From positions 1 to 41,883 of the forward strand of contig JADZCJ010000088.1 of assembly GCA_020851635.1 (NCBI GenBank): DNA of 41,883 nt, read 5' to 3'. The translations under genes and the position numbers were made by a program. Each line of letters begins with the position of its first letter. The first letter of the stretch is position 1. This stretch comes from Anaerolineae bacterium. GTDB taxonomy: Bacteria; Chloroflexota; Anaerolineae; UBA4142; SHND01. The notes beneath the pieces are model-generated. The model had not been told where the DNA came from, ran no database searches, and worked only from the letters and a program-made list of their open reading frames with translations. Positions 1 through 7,762 of this stretch are shown piece by piece.

Positions 1-116
1 GCAAACGCGCGATTGTCGAGCCCGCGCGCTTGTTAACCGGCGCAGAACTGATGCAACGCGTGTGCGAGTATTATCACTGCGAATTACTTGAGCCACTCGC
101 AAAATCACTTTGTTAA
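1..116 (+). CDS. C-terminal fragment of an unrecognised protein
   Basis: An open frame runs in from the window edge in frame 3 and stops at TAA (114-116), giving 37 residues that end in KSLC. The piece has ordinary coding character (VEPARLLTGAELMQRV, then Cys- and Tyr-containing residues) but no motif that names a family. The next gene on this strand starts 59 bases later. It may share a locus with the ATPase that follows, but that cannot be judged from this fragment. Confidence 0.4.
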   Translation, partial: KRAIVEPARLLTGAELMQRVCEYYHCELLEPLAKSLC

Positions 117-175
117 AGATGCACTAGGGCCAGCCAAAACGGGCCGTTTACTTCACTATTCGACGGAGGCGCAAC

Positions 176-1891
176 TTGTCTAAAGACGTGTTAAATTCAA
201 ATGAAATTGAAAAACTGACTATCCTTGTAGAGGAAGCAATCCGAGCTAATGAAGCGGGTGTCAAGCGGTTTGTTGAGCCAGCGCGCGGCACCCGACAACA
301 AGCCGCAAACAAAACACATTGCATCATATTTGGACGTCGGGGGTCGGGCAAATCAAGCTTACTTCGAAGAGCGAAGGGAGATCTTACACTAGATCGTCGC
401 CCAATCGCTTATGTCGACCTTGAGACTTTCAAAGGGCATAGTTATCCTGATGTGCTGGTGAGCGTTCTCTTGAGGACATTCGCAGAGTTCAAAATCTGGC
501 TTGATACAGCAGCCGTCTTTCCGGCAACCAAAAAATCGTTTTGGATGAGACTTTATTATGCTCTACCGACGAGAGCATCATACAATCAGAAAGGTGCGCA
601 AAAGCTCTCAAATGATCTGGCAACTCGCATTAAGGAGCTCGAAACGCTACTCCATTCCCCAGAACAAATCGACACAAAACGTGTTTCGAAGCAAGAAGCC
701 GATCGGAGTACAGAAGCCTACGTAAAGGCAGAAGCGGGAGAACTAATCAAGGCTGGAACACAATATTCGGGATCTGAGAGCTCTTCTCAGACAGAGGAAC
801 TTCATGAGTCGTTCCAGAGCAACAAAATAGATTCGCTTCGTCGGCATATTATGGATTATCAAGCAATCTTCCGAGAGATGGAAAATCTATCAAGTGGCGA
901 CTCCTTTCTTTTTTTGGATGATCTATACTTCATAAGGCGTGCAGATCAGGCAAAGGTCATCGACTACTTTCATACTATTGGCAAAGGCAATGGTTTATGG
1001 TTGAAAGTCGGGACAATTCGATATCGAACAGATTGGTATATTCATGGAGACCCACCAATTGGCATGAAATTGGCGGATGATGCTCAAGAGATCAATCTTG
1101 ACCTAACGCTTGAAAGATACGAATCTACTAAACAATTCCTTCTCAAGATCCTCGAAGGGTTTCTGACGGAGTCTGGGAATTTACGCCTTGATGAAATAAT
1201 GTCTGAGAATGCAATTGATCGACTTGTCCTAGCAAGTGGTGGCGTCGCTAGGGACTTTCTTGGGATATTTGGACGATCCATTATTGCGGCTCGAAACCGA
1301 GGAACTACCAATAATCGACAAAGAATTGGCGTGGAGGATGTGAATAATGCAAGTGGCTCTTACTCTATCACAAAGAGAGAAGAATTTAAGATCGATACAG
1401 CAGACAATAGTGAGCAAACCAGCCTAGAGGAATCTTTCAGCAGAGTTAAGGAGTTCTGTTTTGAGCAATCGAATGCTAACCTGTTTCTCGTTCAACCTAT
1501 TGAGGGAAATCCAGGATACGAAGCGATTCAGAAGCTTGTCGACCTGAGGTTGGTTCATAAAGCGGTATCAAATGTAACAATCAGCAAGCGGCAGGGTGAA
1601 AGATTTGAGGCGTATATGCTTGATGTAAGTGAGTATACTCATTCTCGAAAACGGCGGGATTTCAACGAAATCAAATTTTGGGGCAAGGATCATGACAATA
1701 TACGGAGGCTTGATCTCGTTCTTGATACCAATCTTTTGGTAGGAAAGAGACAGCCGCCCATCGAAGCGATGCCCAAACGTGGCGCAGAACTGGCAAAACC
1801 CAAGGGCGCAAAGAACAAGAAGGCAGCTCACCCCAAGAGCGAGCAACTTCGATTAGATTTTGAGGATGGGGATAGAACAACTTCCTCATAA
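176..1891 (+). CDS. Standalone P-loop (ORC/AAA-like) ATPase, function unknown
   Basis: A 571-residue protein with a Walker A loop GRRGSGKS (residues 53-60), a hydrophobic strand ending in acidic residues FLFLDDLY (244-251) as Walker B, and a sensor-like strand KVGTIRYR (277-284). This order fits an Orc1/Cdc6- or KAP-like AAA+ ATPase. A long charged helical insert (about 140-225) separates the Walker motifs, and the tail is Lys-rich (KPKGAKNKKAAHPK). The start is TTG at 176, chosen because GGAGG (165-169) lies six bases upstream. The gene is visibly AT-richer than its neighbours, which suggests horizontal acquisition. ATPases of this build occur in anti-phage and other mobile loci, but no partner gene is visible here. 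Function is not assigned. Confidence 0.8.
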   Translation: MSKDVLNSNEIEKLTILVEEAIRANEAGVKRFVEPARGTRQQAANKTHCIIFGRRGSGKSSLLRRAKGDLTLDRRPIAYVDLETFKGHSYPDVLVSVLLRTFAEFKIWLDTAAVFPATKKSFWMRLYYALPTRASYNQKGAQKLSNDLATRIKELETLLHSPEQIDTKRVSKQEADRSTEAYVKAEAGELIKAGTQYSGSESSSQTEELHESFQSNKIDSLRRHIMDYQAIFREMENLSSGDSFLFLDDLYFIRRADQAKVIDYFHTIGKGNGLWLKVGTIRYRTDWYIHGDPPIGMKLADDAQEINLDLTLERYESTKQFLLKILEGFLTESGNLRLDEIMSENAIDRLVLASGGVARDFLGIFGRSIIAARNRGTTNNRQRIGVEDVNNASGSYSITKREEFKIDTADNSEQTSLEESFSRVKEFCFEQSNANLFLVQPIEGNPGYEAIQKLVDLRLVHKAVSNVTISKRQGERFEAYMLDVSEYTHSRKRRDFNEIKFWGKDHDNIRRLDLVLDTNLLVGKRQPPIEAMPKRGAELAKPKGAKNKKAAHPKSEQLRLDFEDGDRTTSS

Positions 1892-1924
1892 TCGTTAGCT
1901 CATGCCCCTCGCACCAGGTCCAAT

Positions 1925-1950
1925 AGGCGAACCACCACGGTTCGCCTTTC
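1925..1950 (+). terminator. Hairpin after the ATPase gene
   Basis: AGGCGAACC (1925-1933) and GGTTCGCCT (1939-1947) form a perfect 9-bp stem with a 5-base loop. It is followed by a short pyrimidine run, TTCTC, and lies 33 bases after the ATPase stop codon. Position and shape fit an intrinsic terminator, but the T tract is poor. Confidence 0.55.
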
Positions 1951-2417
1951 TCGTCAAATGCACCAAAACTGATCGCCGCTCGTTTCCCGACGCATGACAC
2001 ACCACACGTATTTCCCAAAAATACTTCCAAAATACGTGAAAACTACGTGCAACACGTATTTACATTCCCCTCCTCCTGTTTTACACTATCCCCATTCGTG
2101 ACCTTGGTCGCGTCCCATCTCCCAAACTCCCTGCACCTTAACATTCCCGCGTCCCGCCATCACACAAAATTCAGGTTTACTTTCGCGGGTCTGGGTCTTC
2201 TTTCGCGGTTTTCGCGTCATCTCGCGTCTTTCGCGTTCCAAACCCCCGCCGCCTATCCTGGACATGCAAACCTGGGACCGCAAATCTCCGATTTGCGCAC
2301 TTGCCCGCCACTTGTGATACACTTTTCCATCACCCCCGTTCGCGCCTTCTGCCGTCTGCCGTCTGGGTTCTGCCATCTGCTATCTGCCATCCGCTATCTC
2401 CGCTATCAGCGTTCTCA
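1951..2417. repeat. Gene-free stretch of short simple repeats
   Basis: No credible gene is seen. Three copies of CACGTATTT or its complement lie at 2005-2013, 2030-2038 (inverted) and 2053-2061. A TTTCGCG-type oligomer recurs through about 2181-2236. A palindrome GCAAATC-TCC-GATTTGC sits at 2280-2296. A degenerate heptamer array of the TCTGCCA/TCTGCCG/CGCTATC type runs through about 2347-2408. The open frame on the plus strand here is a by-product of the repeats. Confidence 0.65.
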
Positions 2418-2445
2418 TTGACAAAACGAGCATCCACCGTAAAAT
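2418..2445 (+). promoter_or_regulatory. Sigma-70-type promoter of the tRNA-Leu gene
   Basis: A consensus -35 TTGACA (2418-2423), a 16-base spacer and a -10 TAAAAT (2440-2445) end 11 bases before the first base of the mature tRNA. Transcription would start about 2451-2453, leaving a very short 5' leader, as is usual for tRNA genes. Confidence 0.75.
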
Positions 2446-2491
2446 GAATACCAGTTGGGGCTATGGCGAAATTGGCAGCCGCGACGGACTT

Positions 2492-2767
2492 AATCTGAGC
2501 ACCGGTGGAGAAATCCTCCGTGTGAATTCTGTCAAAGTCGGTGAACCCTCCACCAAATGGTGGTGGCAATACCGAGCCAAGTTTCATGATTTGTCTGAAA
2601 AACGGCAAATCACGAAAAAGGTGTAGAGACTTGACGGCAGAGACCTAAGGTAGCGATGCTACGGTCAAGGTAAAGTCCAGACCACAAAACGGAACGCAAA
2701 TCTAGCGCGCAAATCTGGCGCGCAAATCTCTGATTTGCGACTGTGCGGCGCAAGCCGTAGTGGTACG
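2492..2767 (+). ncRNA. Group I self-splicing intron in the tRNA-Leu(UAA) anticodon loop
   Basis: The 276-nt insert ends in G2767, the expected terminal guanosine, and exon 1 ends in U2491. Core helices can be paired by eye. P3 is GTCAA (2531-2535)/TTGAC (2631-2635). P4 is CGGT (2539-2542)/ACCG (2571-2574). P5 is CCACC (2550-2554)/GGTGG (2559-2563). P6 is 2582-2593/2606-2617. P7 is GACTT (2628-2632)/AAGTC (2673-2677). P8 is GACC (2642-2645)/GGTC (2663-2666), capped by GTAGC/GCTAC. The stretches GTGTAGAGAC and AGTCCAGACCACA match the conserved R and S regions of tRNA-Leu introns as I recall them. P1 is weak by eye: CUU/GAG with a U-G pair at the splice site. No homing endonuclease is encoded. 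It probably belongs to the IC3-like tRNA introns. Confidence 0.85.
2695..2739 (+). repeat. 13-bp tandem repeat and palindrome inside the intron
   Basis: CGCAAATCT begins at 2695, 2708 and 2721, a 13-base period over nearly three units. The last unit runs into GATTTGC to make the hairpin GCAAATC-TCT-GATTTGC (2722-2738). Apart from loop bases this is the same palindrome as at 2280-2296 outside the intron. It lies 3' of P7, in the peripheral part of the ribozyme, where insertions are tolerated. Confidence 0.75.
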
Positions 2768-2828
2768 AAAATCCGTTGGAGCAGCCCTCCGTGAGGGTTC
2801 GAGTCCCCCTAGCCCCACACCCACGCCT

Positions 2829-2867
2829 TCGAGGTCACGCGCACGATAGAATTGCTGTTGACCTCGA
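2829..2867. repeat. Inverted repeat between tRNA-Leu and the DsbA-like gene
   Basis: TCGAGGTC (2829-2836) and GACCTCGA (2860-2867) are perfect inverted arms 23 bases apart. There is no T tract, so it is a poor intrinsic terminator. It overlaps the promoter region of the next gene and could be an operator or an RNA-end hairpin of the tRNA transcript. Confidence 0.4.
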
Positions 2868-2879
2868 GGGCTTTACAAT
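2852..2879 (+). promoter_or_regulatory. Putative promoter of the DsbA-like gene
   Basis: TTGCTG (2852-2857), a 16-base spacer and TACAAT (2874-2879) lie 27 bases upstream of the ATG at 2907. The -10 is good and the -35 only fair. Confidence 0.45.
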
Positions 2880-2906
2880 GCGTTTTACCTACAAGAGAGT
2901 GATGGA

Positions 2907-3794
2907 ATGTCAGAAGAATTCAATCCAAAACCCGAGACGGTCCTTGAACCGTCGAACGAACTAGACCAAGCTCCCACCGTCCCCGATACACAGGTCGAAT
3001 CCGAAAAAGCAGCACAACCCAAATCCGACAAAACGCCCATGTGGCGCCTGTTGATCGCCCCCGCCTGGTTTCTCTTGGGCGTCCTCGCCGGATTAGGAAT
3101 CTTTGCCGCCTACACCCAATACACCGCCAAACCGCCGATCCCGCCCCTGAGCGCCGCGGAGGTCAAGCAGGCCTCGCGCGACGGATTCATGGAAGCGCTT
3201 CAGGAAATGCAGGCGCAGAGCGGGGGCGGCGGCTCGCAGGGTCCCCAGGCAGTTGACCCGAACGCGTTTGCTATCCGCGACGCAAACGTTCTCGGCAACC
3301 GCGACGCCAAAGTCTCTATCGTCGAGTTTGCAGATTTTCAATGCCCCTTTTGCGGACGACATCATGAAATGGTCTTTCCGTCCATCGTACAAGACTATGT
3401 AGACACGGGCAAGGCGACGTATGCATACAAACATCTTGCCTTTTTAGGTCCCGAATCAGTCTATGCAGCCATCGCCGCCGAGTGCGCGGCAGACCAGGGC
3501 AAGTTCTGGGAATTTCACAATTTCTTGTTCGAACATCAACAGGGTGAAAACCAGGGCGCGTTTACCAACGACAAACTGATCGCTTTTGGCAAGGAATTGA
3601 ATCTGGACATGACGGCGTTCGAGCCGTGTGTGACGAACGGCGCGACCGTCTCCCGCGTGCAGGCAGACACCGAAGAAGCGCAAAAGCTTCACGTGGGCAG
3701 CACACCGACATTCTTTATAAACGGCAAACCGCTGGTGGGACTTAAATCGCCGGACGAGTTCAAGACGGCGATTGAGCAGGCGTTGGCGGAATAA
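2907..3794 (+). CDS. Membrane-anchored DsbA-family thioredoxin protein
   Basis: A 295-residue protein with a charged Pro/Glu-rich cytoplasmic N-terminus, one membrane segment (about 48-69) and an extracytoplasmic thioredoxin-like domain. The domain has the redox motif CPFC (146-149, in FADFQCPFCG) and the cis-Pro region VGSTPTFFING near the C-terminus. This is the layout of DsbA/BdbD-like disulfide oxidoreductases (Thioredoxin_4 type) that act on secreted proteins. A Gly-rich linker (105-112) separates anchor and domain. The start at 2907 places a promoter-like site 27 bases upstream. No DsbB or VKOR partner is visible nearby. It stands as a single gene, with the next gene convergent. Confidence 0.88.
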   Translation: MSEEFNPKPETVLEPSNELDQAPTVPDTQVESEKAAQPKSDKTPMWRLLIAPAWFLLGVLAGLGIFAAYTQYTAKPPIPPLSAAEVKQASRDGFMEALQEMQAQSGGGGSQGPQAVDPNAFAIRDANVLGNRDAKVSIVEFADFQCPFCGRHHEMVFPSIVQDYVDTGKATYAYKHLAFLGPESVYAAIAAECAADQGKFWEFHNFLFEHQQGENQGAFTNDKLIAFGKELNLDMTAFEPCVTNGATVSRVQADTEEAQKLHVGSTPTFFINGKPLVGLKSPDEFKTAIEQALAE

Positions 3795-3851
3795 CCGGCG
3801 AGCTCCGCCAGGACATGTAACTTTGCAAGAGTCGTTTCCCTTTTTCGTGTG

Positions 3852-5054
3852 CTATTGAGGTCCCAAGTGCGACATGACGCGTTGGGCAATGTGGGCGCCG
3901 ATGGCGAGGGACGCGGTGGCGGCAGGCGAGGGAGCGTTGAGGACGTGAAGCGAACGCGGTGATTCCACAAAGCAGAAATCGTCCAGCAATTCGCCCTGCG
4001 CGTTGACCGCCTGCGCGCGGACGCCCGCGCCGCCGCGCTGCAAATCGTCGGAGCGGACCGCCGGAACGAGTTTCTGGAGAGACCGAACAAACGCCGGTTT
4101 AGACAGAGACCGATAAAACTCGTACGCGCCCGTCTTCCACCAACGGCGCGCCATTTTCCAAAAACCCGGAAACCCGAACGTCCTGAGCGTTTCGGACGGA
4201 CTGATCCGCGACCAGCTGTACCCCTCGCGCGCCAGCGCAAATACCGCGTTCGGTCCCGCCTCGACCGAGCCGCGGATCGTGCGAGTGAAATGCACTCCGA
4301 GAAACGGGAGCTGTGGATCAGTGACGGGATAAATCAATCCGCGCACCAACTGCTGCGCCGCGGGTTTCAGGAAATAATACTCCCCCCGAAAAGGTATGAT
4401 CCGCACGTTCGGTTCGATTCCGCAGAGCCGCGCGATGCTGTCCGAATAAAGCCCCGCACAGTTGACCAGAAAACGCCCCTGCTCTTCCCCGGACGGTGTG
4501 ATCACGCTGATTTCACCTGGGCGCGCATGGATTGCGGTCACGCGCGCATTGGTTTGCACGGTCCCCCCAAGAGACTCGATGTCGGCACACATCTGCTGTG
4601 CAACGCGCGTATAGTCCACGATAGCAGTGTTGGGAGAATGGATCGCGGCAATCCCCGCCGCATGAGGTTCTATTTCCGCCAGCGCGTCGCGGTCAATTCT
4701 GCTCACATGCGGAACATGGTTCGCCGCGGCGCGTTCGTAAAGCATTTCGAGACGCGCGAGTTCCGATTCGTCCGTCGCGACAATGACCTTGCCGACGCGG
4801 TCAACGGGGATCGAATGTGCGGCGCAGTATTCGACCATCTGCCGGGCGCCGCTCACCGAGAGCTCAGCTTTTAGCGAATTGGGTTTGTAATAAATGCCCT
4901 GATGGATGACGCCGCTGTTGTGCCCCGTCTGGTGGGTTGCAACGGCGGCTTGTTTTTCCAACACCAGGACGCGCGTCTTGGGCTTGGTTGTGAGGACCGC
5001 GCGGGCGGTTGCCAGCCCGACGATCCCGCCGCCTACAATGATGAGGTCAACCAT
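3852..5054 (-). CDS. lhgO: L-2-hydroxyglutarate oxidase family FAD enzyme (LhgO-like)
   Basis: About 400 residues, starting at ATG 5054; a TTG two codons upstream is possible. The N-terminal dinucleotide fold IIVGGGIVGLATA binds FAD. The HQTGHNSGVIHQGIYY block is the signature of the LhgO/YgaF branch of the DAO superfamily, and a second conserved region near the C-terminus (RGGAGVRAQ) closes the FAD site. Family members oxidise L-2-hydroxyglutarate to 2-oxoglutarate and feed electrons to quinone. The gene starts 8 bases after the stop of the upstream M1 peptidase gene, so the two are probably co-transcribed, with no obvious functional tie. Confidence 0.88.
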   Translation of the reverse strand: MVDLIIVGGGIVGLATARAVLTTKPKTRVLVLEKQAAVATHQTGHNSGVIHQGIYYKPNSLKAELSVSGARQMVEYCAAHSIPVDRVGKVIVATDESELARLEMLYERAAANHVPHVSRIDRDALAEIEPHAAGIAAIHSPNTAIVDYTRVAQQMCADIESLGGTVQTNARVTAIHARPGEISVITPSGEEQGRFLVNCAGLYSDSIARLCGIEPNVRIIPFRGEYYFLKPAAQQLVRGLIYPVTDPQLPFLGVHFTRTIRGSVEAGPNAVFALAREGYSWSRISPSETLRTFGFPGFWKMARRWWKTGAYEFYRSLSKPAFVRSLQKLVPAVRSDDLQRGGAGVRAQAVNAQGELLDDFCFVESPRSLHVLNAPSPAATASLAIGAHIAQRVMSHLGPQ

Positions 5055-5062
5055 GATCAATT

Positions 5063-6694
5063 CTATTCACCGACAATCCACTGCCGGTAAAGCGGAGTTA
5101 TGTCCTCGCCGCTCGCCGCATTAAAAGCGTTGACCAGGTCGGACGGATAGGCGACTCGAAATTTGAAATCGGCGTAATAATTTTCGAGCGCGGCAAAGAA
5201 TGCGCTGTCGCCGATGCGCTCGCGCACCGCCTGAAAGAATTTGGGTCCTTTGGCATAGATGAATGCGTTATACGCCTCCTCATCATACGCGCCGATGGGC
5301 AGACCGGCGGGGCTGTCGCCATATTTCTGTTTGGCAGTCTCATACTGCGGGTCAAAATACTGCTCTTGGATGATCCGCCCCTGTTCGGGTCCATAGCGGT
5401 CTTCGAAATATACGAGTGTGGCGTATTGCGCCAGCGCCTCGTCCAACCACGGGTGATTGACCTGGTCGCTGCCGACAGTCGAATAGAACCACTGGTGCGC
5501 GGTCTCGTGGACGGCGGCAAATTCAAAAAAGTTGAGCTGCCCCGGGTCCCCATATAGGCGCGTGCTCAGGGTATAAAGTCCGGGATACTCGATGCCCCCC
5601 GCGCTCGTAGGCGATTCGACGATATCCAACTCTTTGAACGGATACGGACCGAAACGATTTTCAAAAACGATGATGGCATCGCGGGTCCAATTCAGTGCCC
5701 GCTGCCCCGGCTCGGCATGCTCGGGCAAAAACCAGGAATTGATAGTAATGTCATCCAGCTGCGTCGAGGCGGCGGTCAACGAGTCGGTGAGATTCACGTC
5801 GAAATCGCGCATGGGCGCGCCGATAAAACGCCGCGTGGTGCGGCTGCCATTGCTCGATTCCTCGATCAGTTGTCCCGACGTAATGACGTTATAACGCGAC
5901 GGCGCCGTAATCCGAACGTCATAGACGCTGCTGTCGGCAAAGACGAGGTCGCCATAGGCGGGCGGGACTTGCAGATGCCAGCCATTCTGGTCATAGCGCG
6001 GCACGATGGGATACAGCGATGGCAGGGTCGTCACCCATTCACTGCGAATAAATTCGCCATAGCGAATGGTGTTCATGCTCGGGACGTCAATCGTATATTC
6101 GAGCGTCAGAATCTGGACCTCGCCGGGAGCGAGCGGACGGTCCAATTCGACCCGCAGTGCCGTGTCCTCGGCTTCAAGCGTATAAGGCAGGGCGCGCCCG
6201 CGCGTTTCAACCGAATTGATGCGAATATCTCCCGCGCCATGCGGATAATTCGCAAAGAGTCGAAAGTAGATTTGATACAGCGGCGCGCCGGTATTGTTGG
6301 CAAAGATTACGCGCTGTTGCCCCTGAATTTGAGAGAGATCGTCATTGATCTCCCAATTGATCGTGTACACGGTCTCGTTGTTGACCAAATCCAGTTCATC
6401 AGCGAATCGTGAGCGCAGCGCATATTCAAATCCCGAGGCGGAAGGCGTGGCAGACGGCGCGACTGACGGCACAGGAGTTTGCGGTTGTCCATCTTGAGAC
6501 GGAACGCGCGTGGCGCGCGATTGCCCATAATCGGAGGAAAGTAGCGTCGGACCGACAGGAGGCAGGGTTGGGAGAACAATCGTGGTTGGCGGCGGCGCTG
6601 TCGTGGGCGCCACGGACGCGGGCGCGCCGCAGCCGCCAAGCGCGGCTAACGCTCCAAGCCCAATCAATAAATAAAGGGTGAACTTGCGGTCCAT
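5063..6694 (-). CDS. M1-family (gluzincin) metallopeptidase lipoprotein
   Basis: About 543 residues from ATG 6694, chosen because GGAGGAAGA lies directly upstream; an upstream ATG would add 11 residues. A signal peptide with lipobox LGGC (Cys 22) predicts a lipoprotein, followed by a Thr/Pro/Ser-rich linker to about residue 88. The zinc site is HETAH (396-400) with the third ligand Glu 419 in WLDEALAQY. GGIEYPG (367-373) stands where M1 aminopeptidases carry GAMEN. M1 family members cleave N-terminal residues from peptides; this one would act outside the membrane. It shares a short spacer with lhgO downstream. Confidence 0.87.
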   Translation of the reverse strand: MDRKFTLYLLIGLGALAALGGCGAPASVAPTTAPPPTTIVLPTLPPVGPTLLSSDYGQSRATRVPSQDGQPQTPVPSVAPSATPSASGFEYALRSRFADELDLVNNETVYTINWEINDDLSQIQGQQRVIFANNTGAPLYQIYFRLFANYPHGAGDIRINSVETRGRALPYTLEAEDTALRVELDRPLAPGEVQILTLEYTIDVPSMNTIRYGEFIRSEWVTTLPSLYPIVPRYDQNGWHLQVPPAYGDLVFADSSVYDVRITAPSRYNVITSGQLIEESSNGSRTTRRFIGAPMRDFDVNLTDSLTAASTQLDDITINSWFLPEHAEPGQRALNWTRDAIIVFENRFGPYPFKELDIVESPTSAGGIEYPGLYTLSTRLYGDPGQLNFFEFAAVHETAHQWFYSTVGSDQVNHPWLDEALAQYATLVYFEDRYGPEQGRIIQEQYFDPQYETAKQKYGDSPAGLPIGAYDEEAYNAFIYAKGPKFFQAVRERIGDSAFFAALENYYADFKFRVAYPSDLVNAFNAASGEDITPLYRQWIVGE

Positions 6695-6763
6695 TCTTCC
6701 TCCAATGACACACTCGAGGTATTCCACAAGTGCAATCGCGCCACATGAACGCCAGCTTGAAAA

Positions 6764-7627
6764 TCAGCGCCGACTCTTGGCGGCGTCCGTCCATCTGACG
6801 GGCTGACCTCGGGCATCCACCCACAGCATCACTGTTCGAGCGCGCAAAATGTCCTCGCATGTGTCGCAAGTCGTGATGCGGACCTGCCAGTCGCCGCGCG
6901 TCTTGCCGCGACGCACGAGTCGCGCGTCGAGTCGGATCTTGTCGCCGGGAAGCGCCGAACGGACATATTCGAGCGCGTGCCGATGGAACCACGGGAACGG
7001 CGTCGAACCGTCCAACTTGAGCGCGTACCCCATCGCCGTCAACGCCGCGCGCACCGCTTCTTCGACCCATTCCACATAGACCGCGTTGTTCACATGGCGC
7101 GCCGAGTCCGCCTCGTAATATTGCGCGTGACGCGTGGACCGGTACTCGAACAAGGCGGGCGCGTCAGAATCCAGATTGACCTTGCCAATGGGCGGCAGCG
7201 CCGGCGCCTCCCCCGCCTCAAAAATGGCGACAATTTCGGGCGGGATGCGCGTGGGCGTCAGGGTGGCAGCATCCAGATAGACCCAGTTGGCAATCGCGCG
7301 CGCAACCCGCCGATTGTCGCGCGGTCGGCGGATTTCATAGTTTCGGTCAGAACGGACCCGCGCGAGCGACGAGACCCAGGTGCGAACTTCCAATTCGTCC
7401 CCGTAGCCGGGCGCGCAGACCCGCTCCAGCTGGAGCGTGCGGATCACCCAGAATTGTTTGCGCGCCTCATACCATGCCAGATCAAAGCCAAAATGGGCAG
7501 AACCGCGAATCGCCGCTTCTTCCAAATAGCGAAACAATGTGGCGGGGGCGGCTTGGCCGCGCAGATCAAGGTCATAATGGCGGACGGTGAGAGGAAAACA
7601 AAACGAGGTATTTGCCACAACGCGCAT
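6764..7627 (-). CDS. Acyl-ACP thioesterase (FatA-like, double hotdog)
   Basis: A 287-residue protein with two hotdog halves. The N-terminal half contains FRYLEEAAIRGSAHFG and WVIRTLQLE. The second half begins about residue 170 and carries ADSARHVNNAVYVEWVEEA, the conserved Asn/His-bearing segment of acyl-ACP thioesterases. The enzyme hydrolyses acyl-ACP to release free fatty acid, ending chain elongation. Plant FatA/FatB have bacterial relatives of about this length. The gene sits 69 bases upstream of the M1 peptidase start on the same strand and diverges from the cold-shock gene. Confidence 0.85.
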   Translation of the reverse strand: MRVVANTSFCFPLTVRHYDLDLRGQAAPATLFRYLEEAAIRGSAHFGFDLAWYEARKQFWVIRTLQLERVCAPGYGDELEVRTWVSSLARVRSDRNYEIRRPRDNRRVARAIANWVYLDAATLTPTRIPPEIVAIFEAGEAPALPPIGKVNLDSDAPALFEYRSTRHAQYYEADSARHVNNAVYVEWVEEAVRAALTAMGYALKLDGSTPFPWFHRHALEYVRSALPGDKIRLDARLVRRGKTRGDWQVRITTCDTCEDILRARTVMLWVDARGQPVRWTDAAKSRR

Positions 7628-7727
7628 TGTACTACAAATGAGTGACGAGAAGGTTTGCGTTCAATTGAGCGCCATTATGTATTGATGAGTGGTTTCTCAT
7701 CTCGCTCTCATCACAAATTAAGCCGAT

Positions 7728-7756
7728 TTGACAGCCGCGAGAAATTGAATTATGCT
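7728..7756 (+). promoter_or_regulatory. Sigma-70-type promoter of the cold-shock gene
   Basis: TTGACA (7728-7733), a 17-base spacer and TATGCT (7751-7756) form a near-consensus promoter. Transcription would start about 7763, leaving a leader of roughly 200 bases before the ATG at 7971. Confidence 0.7.
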
Positions 7757-7762
7757 CTCGAA

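Larger units (their letters stand above)
2457..2817 (+). tRNA. tRNA-Leu(UAA), split by a group I intron
   Basis: Exon 1 is 2457-2491 and exon 2 is 2768-2817. Joined, they give an 85-nt class II tRNA. The acceptor stem is GGGGCTA/TAGCCCC, fully paired. The D stem is GCG/CGC. The anticodon stem ACGGA/TCCGT is perfect, with loop CTTAAAA, so the anticodon is TAA. The long variable arm is GGAG/CTCC. The T arm is GAGGG-TTCGAGT-CCCCC with one A-C mismatch. The discriminator is A2817 and CCA is not encoded (CAC follows). The interruption lies between U34 and A35, exactly where the cyanobacterial and plastid tRNA-Leu(UAA) introns sit (established knowledge). A consensus promoter precedes the gene. Confidence 0.9.

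Noticed and set aside
2047-2421. 124-residue open frame on the plus strand
   Set aside because: It runs through short simple repeats, has a biased Ser/His/Leu composition and no ribosome-binding site.
2444-2626. 60-residue open frame on the plus strand
   Set aside because: It overlaps the tRNA exon and the intron core, which explain the sequence fully.
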